Shown: positions 22,333 to 34,221, counted from the first letter of the stretch. The stretch: DNA of 64,000 nucleotides from Lasiosphaeris hirsuta (GCA_030549175.1 JAUKUA010000003.1:620001-684000), one strand, 5' to 3'. Numbers and translations: made by a program. Notes: generated by a model from the letters alone, not told the origin.

Positions 22333-22879
22333 CTACCAGCCAGTCAACTGACCCTCGCAGGCTAATAAATCCTGCATCCGTATTACCATCGAATCAACAC
22401 GCCTATTAATTACAGACTGATCAATCCGCCTCCAACATTCGCATACTAAGGGCTGTAAGTCCGTAGTTAAGCTATGATTTGCGCGAACAAATTGCTTTGT
22501 GTCGCGCCAGCAACTCTCAATTGGAGAGAGGTCTGGGGATTCTGGTGTATTGAAGCAGTGCTTCAAATGGTGCTCTTCTTTCCAAACCGTGATGATATTG
22601 TTGACACGCCCCGTTCCGTGCCCTGAATCACCGTCCTCCCCCAGAACGAATTCCTGCCCTGATTCAAGCCAGGGGCCAACAACCTTCTCCAAAATCTCAT
22701 CAAGGTAGACTTGCAAGCTCATCTTCCCGTTTGTATTCGTTGGAACTTCATAAAAATGCAGACCTGATTTAAATCCCCAGCCAATAGCTCCTCAAACGTG
22801 ATACCGGTGAGATCCTGGCTCGAGTTGATCATCTGGAGGTCGGTGATAAAGACAATCAGGGCAATAACGGTCGCTAAAT
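22333..22879 (-). mobile_element. Tc1/mariner-type (DDE_3) transposase relic
   Basis: The C-terminal catalytic part of a fungal Tc1/mariner-like transposase. The frame reads HRYHV, then TGA (expected TGG, Trp), then GAIGWGFKSGLHFYEV and on through the second catalytic region. That region has GEDGDSGHG and the typical SPDLSPIESCW block, where the last acidic residue sits. The C-terminus ends at 22333. The N-terminal DNA-binding half and first catalytic Asp are missing or beyond recognition. The Trp-to-stop change fits RIP. Terminal inverted repeats were not identified with confidence. Confidence 0.75.
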
Positions 22880-23749
22880 CACACGGAACCCCTTGTTCTT
22901 CAAATTAGACATCTTGATTCACTGTCAAATAAACAGCAACTACCACTATAAAGAAATAATGAACGATTCATGCTTTTTAGTATGGCAATTGCTAGGTGGG
23001 ACAGTACCCTTTTGCTAGGGGGGCAGTAGTTCAATGCAAGGTTAGGGTTATGTATGCGGAAAATTCCAGGCCCCCACTCCCTGACCCTCACCGCCTTCCA
23101 AAGTCCACACCGCCTTTGACCCTTCCTGCCAGCCAGGTGCCATGCCAGCCCATACGCTAATTGAGCGATCCAATTGCCTACCGCTTGTGTGATGCCCACA
23201 ATTACCCCACCACTTGTAGGGACAATCAAGAGCAAGCCCAAGAGCCGACTGCTAATCAATGGAGGTGCCGAGGAGCCATCTGCTACCAAGAAAAGGCCTG
23301 CACCTAGCCCCTCGGAACCTCCAGTGGTAAGAAAGGTTACTCGAAGTGGTTGCGAGGTACGGTGGGCCATTAGGGCACTGGGCCTGGATTGATCTGGCAC
23401 TTCAAAGAGTGTGGATTCGGCGTTTTGTAGGCCCAGGGCCTGTGTGGTTATATCGTGTGGCACTTCAAAGAGTGCGGATTTGGCGTTTTAAGGGCCAGGC
23501 CTGCGTTATTCAATTGCGCGGCAATTGCGTGGAACTCAAGGACCGTTTTTTTCCTGGCCAGGGCACTGCGTTGGTGATTCTGTTGTTGTTGTGTTCAAAG
23601 TGTCAATTGATGCATTGTATTGGTGCGATTTTGGGTGGGTTTTTAACAGCTGGCAATGCGTGCGTTGGGGGGCTTAAACTTATTGCCGGCAGAATGACCT
23701 GAAAATGTGGGTCAGTACCTGCCCCCCTAGCAATTTCATGCCCCCGATG
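22880..23749. other. mobile-element debris with direct repeats
   Basis: The plus-strand frame at 23174-23392 is basic and Pro/Ser-rich (KKRPAPSPSE, VTRSG), like a linker from a transposon protein, but it is unassigned. GTTAGGGTTATGTATG at about 23041 recurs at about 32259. Two imperfect direct repeats lie at 23395-23505. Confidence 0.4.
23395..23505. repeat. two imperfect 48-nt direct repeats, 63-nt spacing
   Basis: The unit TGGCACTTCAAAGAGTG... starts at 23395 and again at 23458. The copies differ mainly by C/T and small indels. Confidence 0.75.
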
Positions 23750-25383
23750 CTGGCGATGCGGCGTCGGCGTCGGCGTCGGCGTCGGTGTTTAATCCACCAG
23801 CAACTCCCAAAATCCGTCGTAGGGCAAGAGGAAAGGGTAATCGGGCAGACCAGTTCTGTATATACAGGACATCAGAAGGCCAGGGCGCCCCGGCGCTCGC
23901 TATCGAATATAAGGCGCCGTACAAGCTCAGCGTCAACGAAGTCACCACAGGTCTCGAGTCGGAAATCTGGCCGGACCGTTACGTGATCAACAAGGACGGT
24001 CAAGGCTTCGCCTTCACATCGAGGGCACTCGCCGCCGCCGTCATTACCCAGCTATTCTCCTATATTATTGGCAAGGGTATTCAGGACGGCTACGTGTGCA
24101 CAGGGTAGGCCTTCGTCTTCCTACACATCTCAGACGACCCTTCCACCGTCTACTTTTCACTGTGCATACCGAATCTAGACGTGGTTGACAACGACGAGAC
24201 GAGGCTCCATCGTACAGCCACCGCGCAGGTCTTTGCTTTCATTCTCCAAGCTCTCCGCGCAAGGCCACCACCTGAGTCGTGGCATGACGATGCCGAGAGG
24301 CTTGACACGTGGGCTGTTGAGTATGAGGATGTTCTGAAAAAAATCCCTGTGACGGAGCGCAAAGAACCCCGCGTCTCTCCCTGCAAACCTCAGCGTTGGA
24401 AGGGTTTTAAGCGATCGCCAATCCTAATCCGCTTTGGCTTCCGGCAACTAAACGCTGACGTTGGACGCCCAGAGGACCAAGGTCCTCCCTCTCCTTCTCC
24501 GGGTCCATCTGGCACCGGCGGTAAAGTGATGGGGGGGGAGCTCAAGGGAACGCGGTGAGCAGCAAGGACGGGGCCGAGGTGAGCAGCAAGAGCAGGGCCA
24601 AGCAACAAAGCCCGACGTACAAAGTCGGCCATTCTATACTCAGTAGTGCCTTCTGGGGCTAGCGTATGGTGGGCCCATGGACGAGAGCTGCCCAAATGCC
24701 GGCCAACACGGGCAGGAGCACATCAGCCGACCCGAGTTCCTTGGCCTCATCCGACACCAGCTTGCCACGGACCGCGGCACCGATGCGGATTGCGCACCGC
24801 TCCATCGATCTGGCACGCGCGGGTCACTTTTCAAGGTGCGGCTGTCAACCCACGGCTATACACTCGTTGCCAAGGACATGGAGAGTGTCGATCGTGCATC
24901 TCTGCAGCACGAGAACAAGATATACGATCAGCTTAAGGCCATCCAGGGGAAGCACGTCCCCGTGTGCCTTGGCAGCATAGACTTGGTTCGGCCATATCAC
25001 TATGACGGTGGTGTTTACATGCACTTTCTATTTCTCAGCTAGGCTGGACAGCCCCTATTCGACTGCGGTGACCAGGCCAACAAGACCAACATTATCAAAG
25101 TGGTTACCGTAACATTCGAAGCAGTGCACAAATTACGCGTTCTCCATCGTGACGCCGAGCCACGCAATATCCTATACGATAATGGCAGTCTCATGGTTGT
25201 GGATTTCGAGCATTCCGAGTTTCGCAGTCGTCAGTCTCTCGGCTCAATAAGCGCCAATGGCCAGAATCGGAAGAGGAAGCGTAACATGTTACGGAAACAA
25301 GACAAAGACGACTTTGCGAGAGAACTAGAGTGTGCTGTGCAGAACGTCTCAAGCTGTCTTGGGTGTTTGCCTATTCGGTAGTC
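23750..25383 (+). pseudogene. RIP-damaged kinase-like gene of fungal type
   Basis: A large fungal protein with a long N-terminal domain and a C-terminal kinase-like domain; this family is multi-copy in many ascomycetes. The frame starts in an Ala/Ser triplet repeat (23762-23787) and runs through DQFCIYRTS, IEYKAPYKLS and INKDGQGFAF. It meets TAG at 24106 (expected Gln). It shifts frame in a G-run near 24531-24538, meets TAG near 24650 (expected Gln) and TAG at 25040 (expected Trp). Beyond that the kinase core is still readable: LHRDAEPRNIL and VVDFEHSEF. Three stops, each explained by one transition, plus one indel show a dead copy. No start codon was identified. Confidence 0.8.
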
Positions 25384-26147
25384 GCTGGGGGACTTGATCC
25401 GTCGAGGAGAGCGAGCCCGAGGGGAGATGCGGGAAGCGGCATTTATATCTCTCATCAATGTTGCCCTCGTAGAAGACTGCAAAGGAAAGGATCCGGCGCA
25501 GAGGGCTAGGCGGGGCGAGTCAATTATGTGCAAGGCCCAAGGCAGGTTCATGAGGCCGAGGAGATGGACTAGGCATTTATTTCTCGTATTTTTACCGTCA
25601 AGTTTCAATGGTTGGCCCGATTTTGGGATGCATTCGGTTGAGAGACTTTGCTCAGATCAGTCACGTGGCCACCTAACGCGCCAACCAATTCAAATTTAGC
25701 CAATTGATCAAAGTGCTGGTTGGTTTCCAACAAGATGACACAGTTCCAGATGACGCACTACTAGAGGAGCCGAACCAGTCAGAATTCGGCGTCCCAGGTA
25801 TTGGCCAAGTCAAAGGCTGGTCAGGAAACAGCAGTTCAGCATCCACAATTTTCAACAGGCGTGTGCGCTTGGCTAACAACAACAGGTACAAGGCAGCCAC
25901 CGGGCGGAGAGCCGTCTCCGGACATGGCCCTTGACCCACCACCGAGTCCAACCGGCTTTGGAAGTGTCGGTGATGCAGACAATGCAGACGAAACGAATGC
26001 CATGGGTAATGGGGATAACCCAGACGATGTGGGCAAATTCTATCTCCCCGAGTACGTGTTAACCCATATGGCCACCAAGCCAAAACAACTTTGTCTTTTC
26101 ACCACATACTAGTGCAGATTCACCCTTGGCATGGTTGCCCCTCTGAA
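25384..26147. other. intergenic, unassigned coding-like fragments
   Basis: Positions 25700-26112 hold two overlapping plus-strand frames with Gln/Ser/Asp-rich sequence that may be further decayed protein (for example the DADNADETNAMGNGDNPDD stretch), but no family was recognised. Confidence 0.35.
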
Positions 26148-27006
26148 TCACTCATATTGTCTCAGCTTGGCATACCAAGCGCCCGTTCCAGGGCCAAAGT
26201 GAGGCCCCAGCTTGATGATCTCCTCTGCAAACTCGGGTGTCTTTGCTGCGTCCTCGTGAAGCTATCACCCGGGTCAGTATTGGTTTGTCAAATGATGAAA
26301 ACATTGGAGATACCAACCTCGATGCTCTCCCACCCGAGAACGTACACCCCAAGCCGACGCTCCCCCTCGGGCACCCACTCCCCCGACTCCGCGGCGGTTG
26401 GCACCCCCGACGTCTCATTCGTGTTGAGGGCGTATGCCCAGTATCCCCCGGTGAAGCCGACAAGCTTGAACGTATCGGCGTACGTCTTATGCATCGAGGT
26501 TTGCAGAGCCGGGTCTGAGAGGGTTGTGCCGTCGGAAAGTCTGACGTGGGCCTTTTGCACATGGTGAGAAGGTATGCCGGTGAGAATAACTGCAGTTGAA
26601 GACATCAAAGTGAAACATACAAATTCGCAGACCGGAGCCTGAAGCGCATTCTCCAAATCGACCAACTGAGCATCCGTGAAGCGGAATAGTAGAGACGTTG
26701 CATCTTGGGTCGAGATTTTGTTCAGCTCGGCAATGACGTTGTTTCGATCGGCGTTGTCGGCCCAGTCTGCAGCTTATGGTTGGACTTGCGAGCTTAGGAA
26801 TATGTGGAGGGGTGGGAGCAAAACATACGTATTACCCAACAGACCTCATGTCTCTTCCTTGGCAGAGGGGATTTGGAGACTGTGGTATAGCCGTAGTACT
26901 GCTTGGATGCGCCTGCTGCTGCGGCAACCCGAAGGAGAGTGAGGAAGGCCGAGGATGACACAGTGGTCAACGGCGGGAGAGTGAAGCGGAGGACTTGTGA
27001 CAGCAT
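26148..27006 (-). CDS. uncharacterised protein, possible ABM-type ferredoxin-like fold, 223 aa, three introns
   Basis: Exons are 27006-26829, 26766-26621, 26551-26318 and 26261-26148. Introns are 62, 69, 56 bases (GTATGT, GTATGT, GTTGGT donors), and the total is divisible by three. The N-terminus (LSQVLRFTLPPLTTVSSSAF) is basic/hydroxylated and fits a mitochondrial presequence or signal anchor. The body has two repeating halves with WVIHWADN...LNKIST and YVLGWESIE...HEDAAKTPEF, resembling the dimeric alpha-beta barrel (antibiotic-biosynthesis-monooxygenase-like) proteins of fungi. The conserved-looking end reads GPHFGPGTGAWYAKL. The third exon's acceptor (AAAAG) is pyrimidine-poor but is the only one that keeps frame. 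No enzyme activity is assigned. The gene stands alone between the kinase relic and the DUF7726 gene. Confidence 0.72.
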
Positions 27007-27744
27007 TTTTTTCTCTTTCTTTCGTTTAGGGATTATCTGCGGGTAATTGTGCGAGTAGCTTGTACTGAACAAGTGAGCTAGCTCACAAGAGTACAAGAAC
27101 CTGATGGCGACCCCAACACATATACGAGAGGCTTTAACAATATACACATCGCCTAATCTCCGCCGCTCGGTGGACTGATCGGCTCACTAGTCCGAAAGTA
27201 GCGAACTGAAACTTCACGGGCGCCGAGGGTGACAAATCTAGGGGGAAGCGACCCAAGTTCTCCGCTGACTCGATTCCAGACAGATTATTAATAGCCAACG
27301 CGCTCTCGAATGCCGAGAGCTCGAGTCCCAGCCTGACCAGTGGTTTTGAGCTCAGTTGTCATTTTTGAAATGAGATGCATTGTCTGCCTCGGCTTTCTTC
27401 GTAAGCCTCAGGCTTTGGGTCTTGTTGGCGGAGGTCGGACACGGCTTTATTATTATGGGGGGCTGGGTCGCGGAGCTGCAATGTTTGGTCGATCCTCAGC
27501 GGTGGCTTGTCTACCCAGTAAACTAGGCCTGTCAATGTGGCAACAACCCCTGAGAACTTTCCCCCGTGCTCAAATCGGCCGTCTTCCCATTTACGTCACC
27601 CCTACCCAGTGATCCACAACCCGGACCGCGCCTTCGCGTTCAATAGCAAGTTGACGACTCACCATCAGCAAAACAGAGAATTCGGATGCAGCTTTCCAGA
27701 AAACTCCTACAAGTGAATAACTTCCAAATCTCCAGACGCCATAA
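27007..27744. other. divergent intergenic region
   Basis: Upstream DNA of two divergently oriented genes. No other frame or site was recognised. Confidence 0.5.
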
Positions 27745-28523
27745 ATGTCCAGAATCAGACGGCCCCTCGGCAGCGTGGTGAATACGAGCGCCAGCGCCAC
27801 AGTCCAGGTCTGTCCAATCGCATTTCCACGGCGTGCCGGAAAACTGATCCACGTTTTCAGACCTCTGGGAATAACGCCCTAGGGCCCCAAGCCGGCCGCG
27901 AGAGCGTCCTAACTGAAGCGGCGCCCAAAGCCGCACCCAGCAAGAAGCGCAAGTCCACCGACGCCGCCCCTACTTTCACTGCTGTCGCTCCGGCTGCGAA
28001 GAAAGCCAAAGCCGCCCCCAAGGAAGCCGTCCAAAAGGCCGCCAAGGAGATCGTCAGAGATGTCGCCTCCAGCCTTCTTGATGTCTCAGATATCGTCGAA
28101 CTCGAAGACGAAGACGACGGTGGCCCCGTCCCCGTCTACGACACGTGCGACACCGTCCGGCGTAAGATCCGCATCCTGCTCGCCAAGGACGGCATCACGC
28201 AGGCGGCATTCCTGCGCGCCATCGTCACCGCCGCTTACGGGGAGAACAGCACCAAGAAGATCCAGTCCACTTCACTGAGCGGGTTTATGAAGCAAAAGGG
28301 TCCATTGGCGGGCAACACGAGCGCCGTCTATTATGCTGCGTATGTATTTTTTGAGAAGGTGAGGATTAAGCAGAAGAAGCCAAAGTCAAATGATCGGGAG
28401 ATCATGGAGGAGATTCATATCAACGGGGTGGACACTACAGTGCAGTCGGGGAAGATCAAGTACGTGGGGAGTGCTAGTTCGAGGCTGGGGATGGATAAGT
28501 ATGGGAGGCTTCTTCCATTTTGA
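27745..28523 (+). CDS. DUF7726 domain protein, 241 aa, one intron
   Basis: Exons are 27745-27807 and 27861-28523; the 53-base intron (GTCTGT, branch AACTGAT, TTTTCAG) is in phase 0. The N-terminus starts SRIRRPLG and is followed by a basic stretch (SKKRKS, AKKAKAA) that could act as a nuclear localisation signal, then an acidic patch (ELEDEDDGG). The DUF7726 domain covers about 125-215, with YDTCDTVRRKIR, ITQAAFLRAI and the hallmark KGPLAGNTSAVYYAAYVFFEK. The fold is helix-turn-helix-like, so DNA or chromatin binding is possible, but the function is unknown. No lesion was seen. The intron donor GTCTGT is not canonical; it was chosen because it joins an ATG exon in frame. Confidence 0.82.
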
Positions 28524-28850
28524 GCGGTGAGCGATGTAGACCAGTCGGTGCTGGGTATTCTGGACGTATCAGTGTTTGGTATTGGGCTTTTGTACCATAA
28601 ATTTAGATTGGAGACGATGCAAGTTGACCGTTAATTTATCCTCTGTTATTAGCGAAAGAGGCTGTGCAACAGCGGCAACGTTTCCTTGAAGGGCTATAGT
28701 CCACCCGTCTTACGGTTACCGAGATTGTCTATAGCAATCGTGGCGAAAGGCGCAAATCTTATTCGATTCATATATTCAAGGCAGGGGTTGGCAAAACCCA
28801 CGGCATGCTCTCGAGGTTCTGTCTCGCTTTGGCGAAGCGCGACAGCAAAC
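28524..28850. other. intergenic, 327 bp
   Basis: 3' flank of the DUF7726 gene and promoter side of the secreted protein. The upstream reading frame of the latter is open from 28686, but the signal peptide starts at 28851. No other feature was seen. Confidence 0.5.
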
Positions 28851-29390
28851 ATGATTTTCCAACAACACCAACAACAACAACTCACCATCCTCGCTCTCTC
28901 GGCCTGCGCAGCCGTAGCCCATGACCCAGTCAAGCCATGGGAAATTACCAGACTTGTCACCTCGAGCTTACCTTATAGGGGAGAGGCGGCATGCCACGAC
29001 CCACTCAACACCATCGCCGTTGAGATCCACGATGCAAACTACCCCGGTCTAAACTCCACAGGATTACCATCGGTACAATGTATCGCCAAATTCCCCTACT
29101 GCTCGCCCCCATACCACAAATCCTTCAACTGCACCGAGGTTCCCTACCGGACTTGGTCGTTTTCCTTCTTCCAGCCTGACGAGCATGCCGACTCGTCGTA
29201 CTGGAATCCGGGACAGAGTTTCGTGCTTTGTTTTCGACTGTTGCTACGAGAGCGTGGCGTCTGGTACGATGGGCAGGCGACCTTTGCTGTGGGGGATAAT
29301 CTACGTGGGATGTGCTCGGCTGCTGGGATTTGCTCGTTTGCGCTCAAGGAGATGACGCCGTTTTACGTTAATCCGATGGGAGAGATGTAG
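28851..29390 (+). CDS. small secreted cysteine-containing protein, 179 aa
   Basis: Single exon. The start at 28851 was chosen because it places a Gln-rich n-region and hydrophobic core (LTILALSACAAVA) as a signal peptide, cut about residue 22. The mature part has about seven Cys (including CHDP, VQCIAKFPYC, FNCTE, LCFRL, GMCSAAGIC) and two N-x-S/T sites (NSTG, NCTE). It resembles the many uncharacterised secreted proteins of ascomycetes, some of which act as effectors. No enzyme motif. The gene lies alone, with the DUF7726 gene upstream in the same direction. Confidence 0.75.
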   Translation: MIFQQHQQQQLTILALSACAAVAHDPVKPWEITRLVTSSLPYRGEAACHDPLNTIAVEIHDANYPGLNSTGLPSVQCIAKFPYCSPPYHKSFNCTEVPYRTWSFSFFQPDEHADSSYWNPGQSFVLCFRLLLRERGVWYDGQATFAVGDNLRGMCSAAGICSFALKEMTPFYVNPMGEM

Positions 29391-30835
29391 GGCGGTGGAG
29401 GTGTGCTAGGGTAATTTTCAAAGAAAAAGAAGCTGCTACAATGTCTGTCGTTTTCTAGGTTCTCTTGATGGGGTTTTGCCACCTGTATCTACGCCACCTC
29501 TAGCCTCAATCTCGTCTCTACATAATAACGTACCGTATCGTACCTAACAGTCCACGATTCCGAGAGCCAAGAGCCCCGAGTTGGAGTTCTTTCGTCCAGG
29601 GGAAAATAAAAGCGCTTACTGTGTCAGGTAGCCGATCAGGTACTTTCGTACATTCCAAAGGCCAGGAGGCTGTCTGTCATTTCCCTGCTTAGGTGTTCGT
29701 TCGGTAGTTTCTACGTAGTATTGAGAGACGCCGCCGCTTTTCTGAGTGATTTTGGTTCTCTTGTTGCGAGGAAGGACGGAGACATCAGCGTTGTGTTTTA
29801 CACCAAGGTTGCCCTCAGCAATTTCCGTATCTGTGTATGGCCTTGAGCCACCCTGCTCTAGGGTGAGCCGTGGGCGAGCTTGCACTGCCGCATGGCCCAG
29901 TTTTGGTGCCTCGACTAAAGTTGCCATTTGGGGATGCCTTCCCGAACGACCCAAATCTGGGAGCTATTACAGTGTACCCCGATCTTTGAACTAAGTCCAG
30001 GATTTGGATCCGGGACATCCTAGTACGCGACGCAGGATAGTACATAACACACCCTAGTCTATTTCGTGGGATAGTACGAGAGATGCTGGTACGATATATA
30101 GGATGGTATATACTAGCATTCAAAAATATACCGGTAAGCGAGATCCTGGCCCATCATAGACCAGTACATAATGTACTCGCTCAACATCTCTCGGTACGTA
30201 ATATACTGGCTTAGGCATACTAGCACATGATTATAAACTAGTCTACGGCAGACTGACTTGGAAGTATGTACCAGCACATAACGCAGCTTCATCCAAGATA
30301 ATGTCTACTTGCACCAAGGCGCTGTTAGAAAACAGGAGTTGGTACGGCTAGCTGAGGTACGGCTGTTCGGGGTTTTATGGAACTGGTTTAGTGCTGAAGG
30401 GGGCTGTAGAAGCCAAGACCAACAGAGAGAAAACAGCCACACAATACAACGAGCTCACACCCGTGCAAATCCAAATGTGCCGTGCTTCTGGCAGAAGGCA
30501 TTCGAAACTTTTCTCGGAAAGTCCTCCCGGACCTCGAAATAGATGAGGAGTCCGTCGAGCCAGGCCGTAGCAACCGCAGGGCACAAAGCCAACGCCGCGC
30601 GGGTTCACGTAAACCTACACCCCTACGCACCTAACACTCTGTACACTTACCACATCTGACAACATTTAAACGCTTGCATTTTAGCAAAAAAAGCTTCAAA
30701 TCGAAATTTAGCTTTAGATCTAGATTCTTATTACGCACTTAATAGTACCAGTTGCATTGATCCTGAAGCTAGGTTGGAAGATTTTGTACGCAATAGCCAT
30801 TCCACGCCAGAGTGAAGAACCGTCAGGAAAAATAA
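29391..30835. other. intergenic with degenerate repeats
   Basis: The minus-strand frame 29616-29954 looks mildly coding-like but matches nothing known to me. From about 29990 to 30250 there are many degenerate GTAC-centred motifs (ATAGTAC, CTGGTACG, CCAGTACA). One segment (CCAGGATTTGG) resembles the repeats at 57.4-57.8 kb. Confidence 0.35.
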
Positions 30836-31552
30836 GGCTACCAAGTCATTCTCGTCTCCTGCATCCCCGATATCGACCAGCGCAGTCCCCACTCCAGAGA
30901 CGGCCGGGCCGGCATCAACTCCAGAGACTGGAGAGCAGTTGGCTCTCTCGCGCGGAGCCATTGCGGGCATGGTGGTAGGGGTTACAGCGGCCCCCTATGT
31001 TTGGGGCTAGGGGCTCTTTTCTTCTGGCTAAGGCGCCGTCGACAGCGAGCCATCGCACATCCAGAAGGCTCCCCTGCCGAGCTGGAGACAGATCACCTGC
31101 GACGGCACGAAAAGGTTGGCCCATCTGAGCTCGACCATACACCCGTGGCAGAGAAGGAATTGGACGCAGCTCCGGCGTCTAGGATGGACGTCCTGGAACT
31201 AGATGCTGATCAGCACCCCGAAACAACAATAAGCGAGCTCCCGAGGACTAATCTCTGCCGGGGCCGATGCCTTGATAGTTGTGGCTGACCTAGCGCGCGA
31301 ACTTCCGGTAGAGCTAATTACGGCGGCTGCTACGGCTGTTCTAAGTTCGGCTACTGATGAGAAAGAAGCGGTGGAGCAACAGGCAGTATCGCCACCAGCC
31401 CCATCGCCCTATGAAGCTGAAGCTGTGGAACTGATGAGGAGGCAGGCGGAGCTGGAGGAGCGTAGGCAACGACTGCTCCAACTGCAGTAGATTGATGAGG
31501 AGCAAAATATCATCCGCCAGCGTCTGACTTGGTTAAACAATAAAAGCTAATG
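30836..31552 (+). pseudogene. relic of a one-pass membrane protein
   Basis: A Ser/Thr/Pro-rich segment (SPASPISTSAVPTPETAGPA) leads into a membrane span (GAIAGMVVGV...). The frame is broken near 31000, continues as GLGALFFWLRRRRQR and then an acidic cytosolic tail (PAELETD, ELDAAP). It shifts again near 31260 and ends with a Glu/Arg coiled-coil (EERRQRLLQLQ), then TAG where Gln would continue into IDEEQNIIRQRL. This is the layout of fungal surface proteins with a stalk, a single span and a C-terminal coiled coil; the extracellular domain is gone. Confidence 0.6.
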
Positions 31553-34221
31553 AATGACCAGTCATAATTAGGCGCTGCTCGGTAATATGATGATACAAGC
31601 GGGGTGTGATTCGGTTCTTATCAGCCCGGATTCCAGAGATATCTTCTAGGGTAATATGTTTACATAGTGATGTTTGATTTGCTTGCGTGATGGGAGCACA
31701 TTAGCTATCTTAATGATCTATTACAAATCACTACGTTAGTTGGGCTATGAGGGTCCGCAGCGACAAAAGGGTCATTTTTGCTTATTATGGCGCCAGGTGC
31801 CACAGTAGAACACTCCAAGACTATCTAATTTTCTGACATGCCTTGACTTTCAAGATAAATAAACTGAAAAATATTTATTTAGACTTATAGAAAGAGATAT
31901 ATAACTTAGCAGCTTGTTAGGCCTGCTGGGTTAAGTTAACATTATTATAGTGACTGAAAACCTAAGTAAGCCAGCTTTGCAGAAGCATCACCCTTGTAAG
32001 CCGATGATATATAATTTGCTTTCCATTAATATTAAGAAACCAAGAAGCTAATTTCCCTTTCCAATTCATAAAAGATTTTAATAAAGTTTGAGGGTGTTAG
32101 GAAGCGTGTGTTCTCGGGGTTATGTATACGATTTCAAGTGGTACACTCGTAGCTACGTCAGCTACGTTACGCGCGTTAGATTAGCTGCATTAAATTATCT
32201 TGTATAAGGGGGCGATAGAATTATAGAGTTTTTTTTGGGGGGGGAGGGGGTAGCAGCGTTAGGGTTATGTATGGGGATTTTAGAAATTATGGTGTAGGGT
32301 GACTGTGATGGCCGGCCGGCTGTGGCGCATCCATAGGCCACACCGTCACGTAAACCCACTCTACCTCGAAAAGAAAGCCATTTGCTGGCGGTGTGGGCTA
32401 CCAAGCCATCCACTGGAAAAGAACAAGTGGGCCGAGATGCCCAGAACTCCTACAAAAGCCCTGGATCCGGCAATCACGTGTTCTTCTTCTCTTTCCTTAG
32501 CTTGTTTTTCCATAATCAAGGATAGGTAATTGTAGCCTCGTCTCTCTTTATCCTGCCTGGCCGTGACAGTGACGTTTTCTAACGGACGAGGAGACAATAT
32601 CTAGTTCAAGTGTTTGAGATAGTGAAATTTACCTACTCTCGTAAATGAGAAGGCGAAAAGGGACGTAAACTGGGTTTTATAGTACTCTGGGCGGGGGGTG
32701 GTTGAGTGGTCCCCAGTTTTGGGACACAGGTGGCCCAAAACTGTTCCCTCGCGAAAAGTTGCCATTTGATGCCCACTCGTCTAAACCACGTTTGGCGGCT
32801 TCCCTGATCACATCCTGAGCAGCGCCTGAGCAGCGCCTGAGTAAGGTGTCAAGGGGTGGTGTGGATGACTGGGGGTTGGTGGGGGCAACTTTAGGGTAAA
32901 ACAACAAGAGATAAATACCTATAATTAAGTTTCTCCTCACGACATCGGGATGGACTTCATAGGGGGACTTGGTCTGCGGACTTGCCCTACGAACTTGCCG
33001 ATATCTAGGGACGGGAGGTTGAAGTTGCGTTGACGGTGATTTCTCCCGGACCGGATGCCCTCTACAGGCGGATGATTAACCAGATCTGCACCTAAAGAGA
33101 CTCCCACTCCGCAAACAAATATTCGCCGTAGTCTCGTTCGTCCTCAGACTAATTACATTGGATGAACTGCAATCTCTTCTGGATATTCCCCTTCGATGTT
33201 CTGGCAGTGACAAAGTTCTAAACGAGATCGTAGGGCTTAGTGGCTCTTTTCTTCCTCTCTGCGAACGGTGACTACGAAGAAGGAAGCGAGCAGGCCCCGC
33301 TGAGAGAGGCGTCTTTCAGTTCCTGGGCAAATTTTTTTTTTTTTTTTTTTTGGCGGCACGCAAAGAGCGTGCGCGCTGGCTCGTCGTAGTGATCCGTCGG
33401 GCCTGGCGCCCGGTCTTGAAGGCTGGCAAATTCCCGCATGATTCGCGCTCGCAACCGGTGCTGCGTCGGCCCTGTCTCTGCTGCAGCGTTGGTTGCAGGG
33501 AGACCCCCCGCGTCGTGTGGTGTTCTGGATGGCCTCGGCTACCCTTGTAATTTTCTGCAACCTTGCAGCTAAAAAACTAACTTTGAGCCATCACCATCAT
33601 CCCTACCATTGGAGCACAACATACGCAGCACCACCACAACCACCACCAGGCGCCTGCGAAGCGCTGCAGTAAACCGTCGCTATACCCAGTATACCCTTTG
33701 TGAACGGCCATGCCGGTGGGAGTCACAAAAAGAGGGGGCACTCGGAGGAGCACCCGCAAGGTACCGACACTGACAGTGAGTAGGGGATAGGGAGTAGGGA
33801 GGATTCTGGCAAATTAGCGAGCGCCGCGAAGGCTTAGTTAGCAGAGTAATTTCAGAAAGCGTGGGTTTGGGTTGATTTCGCTCTCTGGGCTCGCGTTTCG
33901 TTGATGCGGTTGCATTTTGGCTGCGGAGTTGCATTTGGTTGCGGTTGACAGCTGGCGGCATTTCTCTAGATGCGGCCACGCATGGGAGTTGCAGTTGCCT
34001 ACGGTACAAAGTGATGCAGCCAGCCTACTGCACGGCTTGAGGCCCTGCAATAAGCAGTGCCCTTTCAAGATAACACCGAATAACAACGTTCCAAGCCGTC
34101 AAAGCCAGTCCTTCCTTCTAGGTAATCCGTCAGACATTCTTTTGAGGGTAGAGTACATGTACCTAGACCTTGCATACCTATACCTGTAATAAACAAGACG
34201 CCGGAGAACTGCTGCAGCAGT
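31553..34221. other. gene-free, partly AT-rich DNA
   Basis: 31560-32250 is strongly AT-rich without sustained frames, typical of RIP-altered DNA. GTTAGGGTTATGTATG occurs near 32259 (also at about 23041). A 20-T run lies at 33332-33351. No gene was recognised; 33.6-34.2 kb is downstream of the CorA-like gene. Confidence 0.45.
33332..33351. repeat. poly-T run, 20 nt
   Basis: Uninterrupted T-tract in non-coding DNA. Confidence 0.9.
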
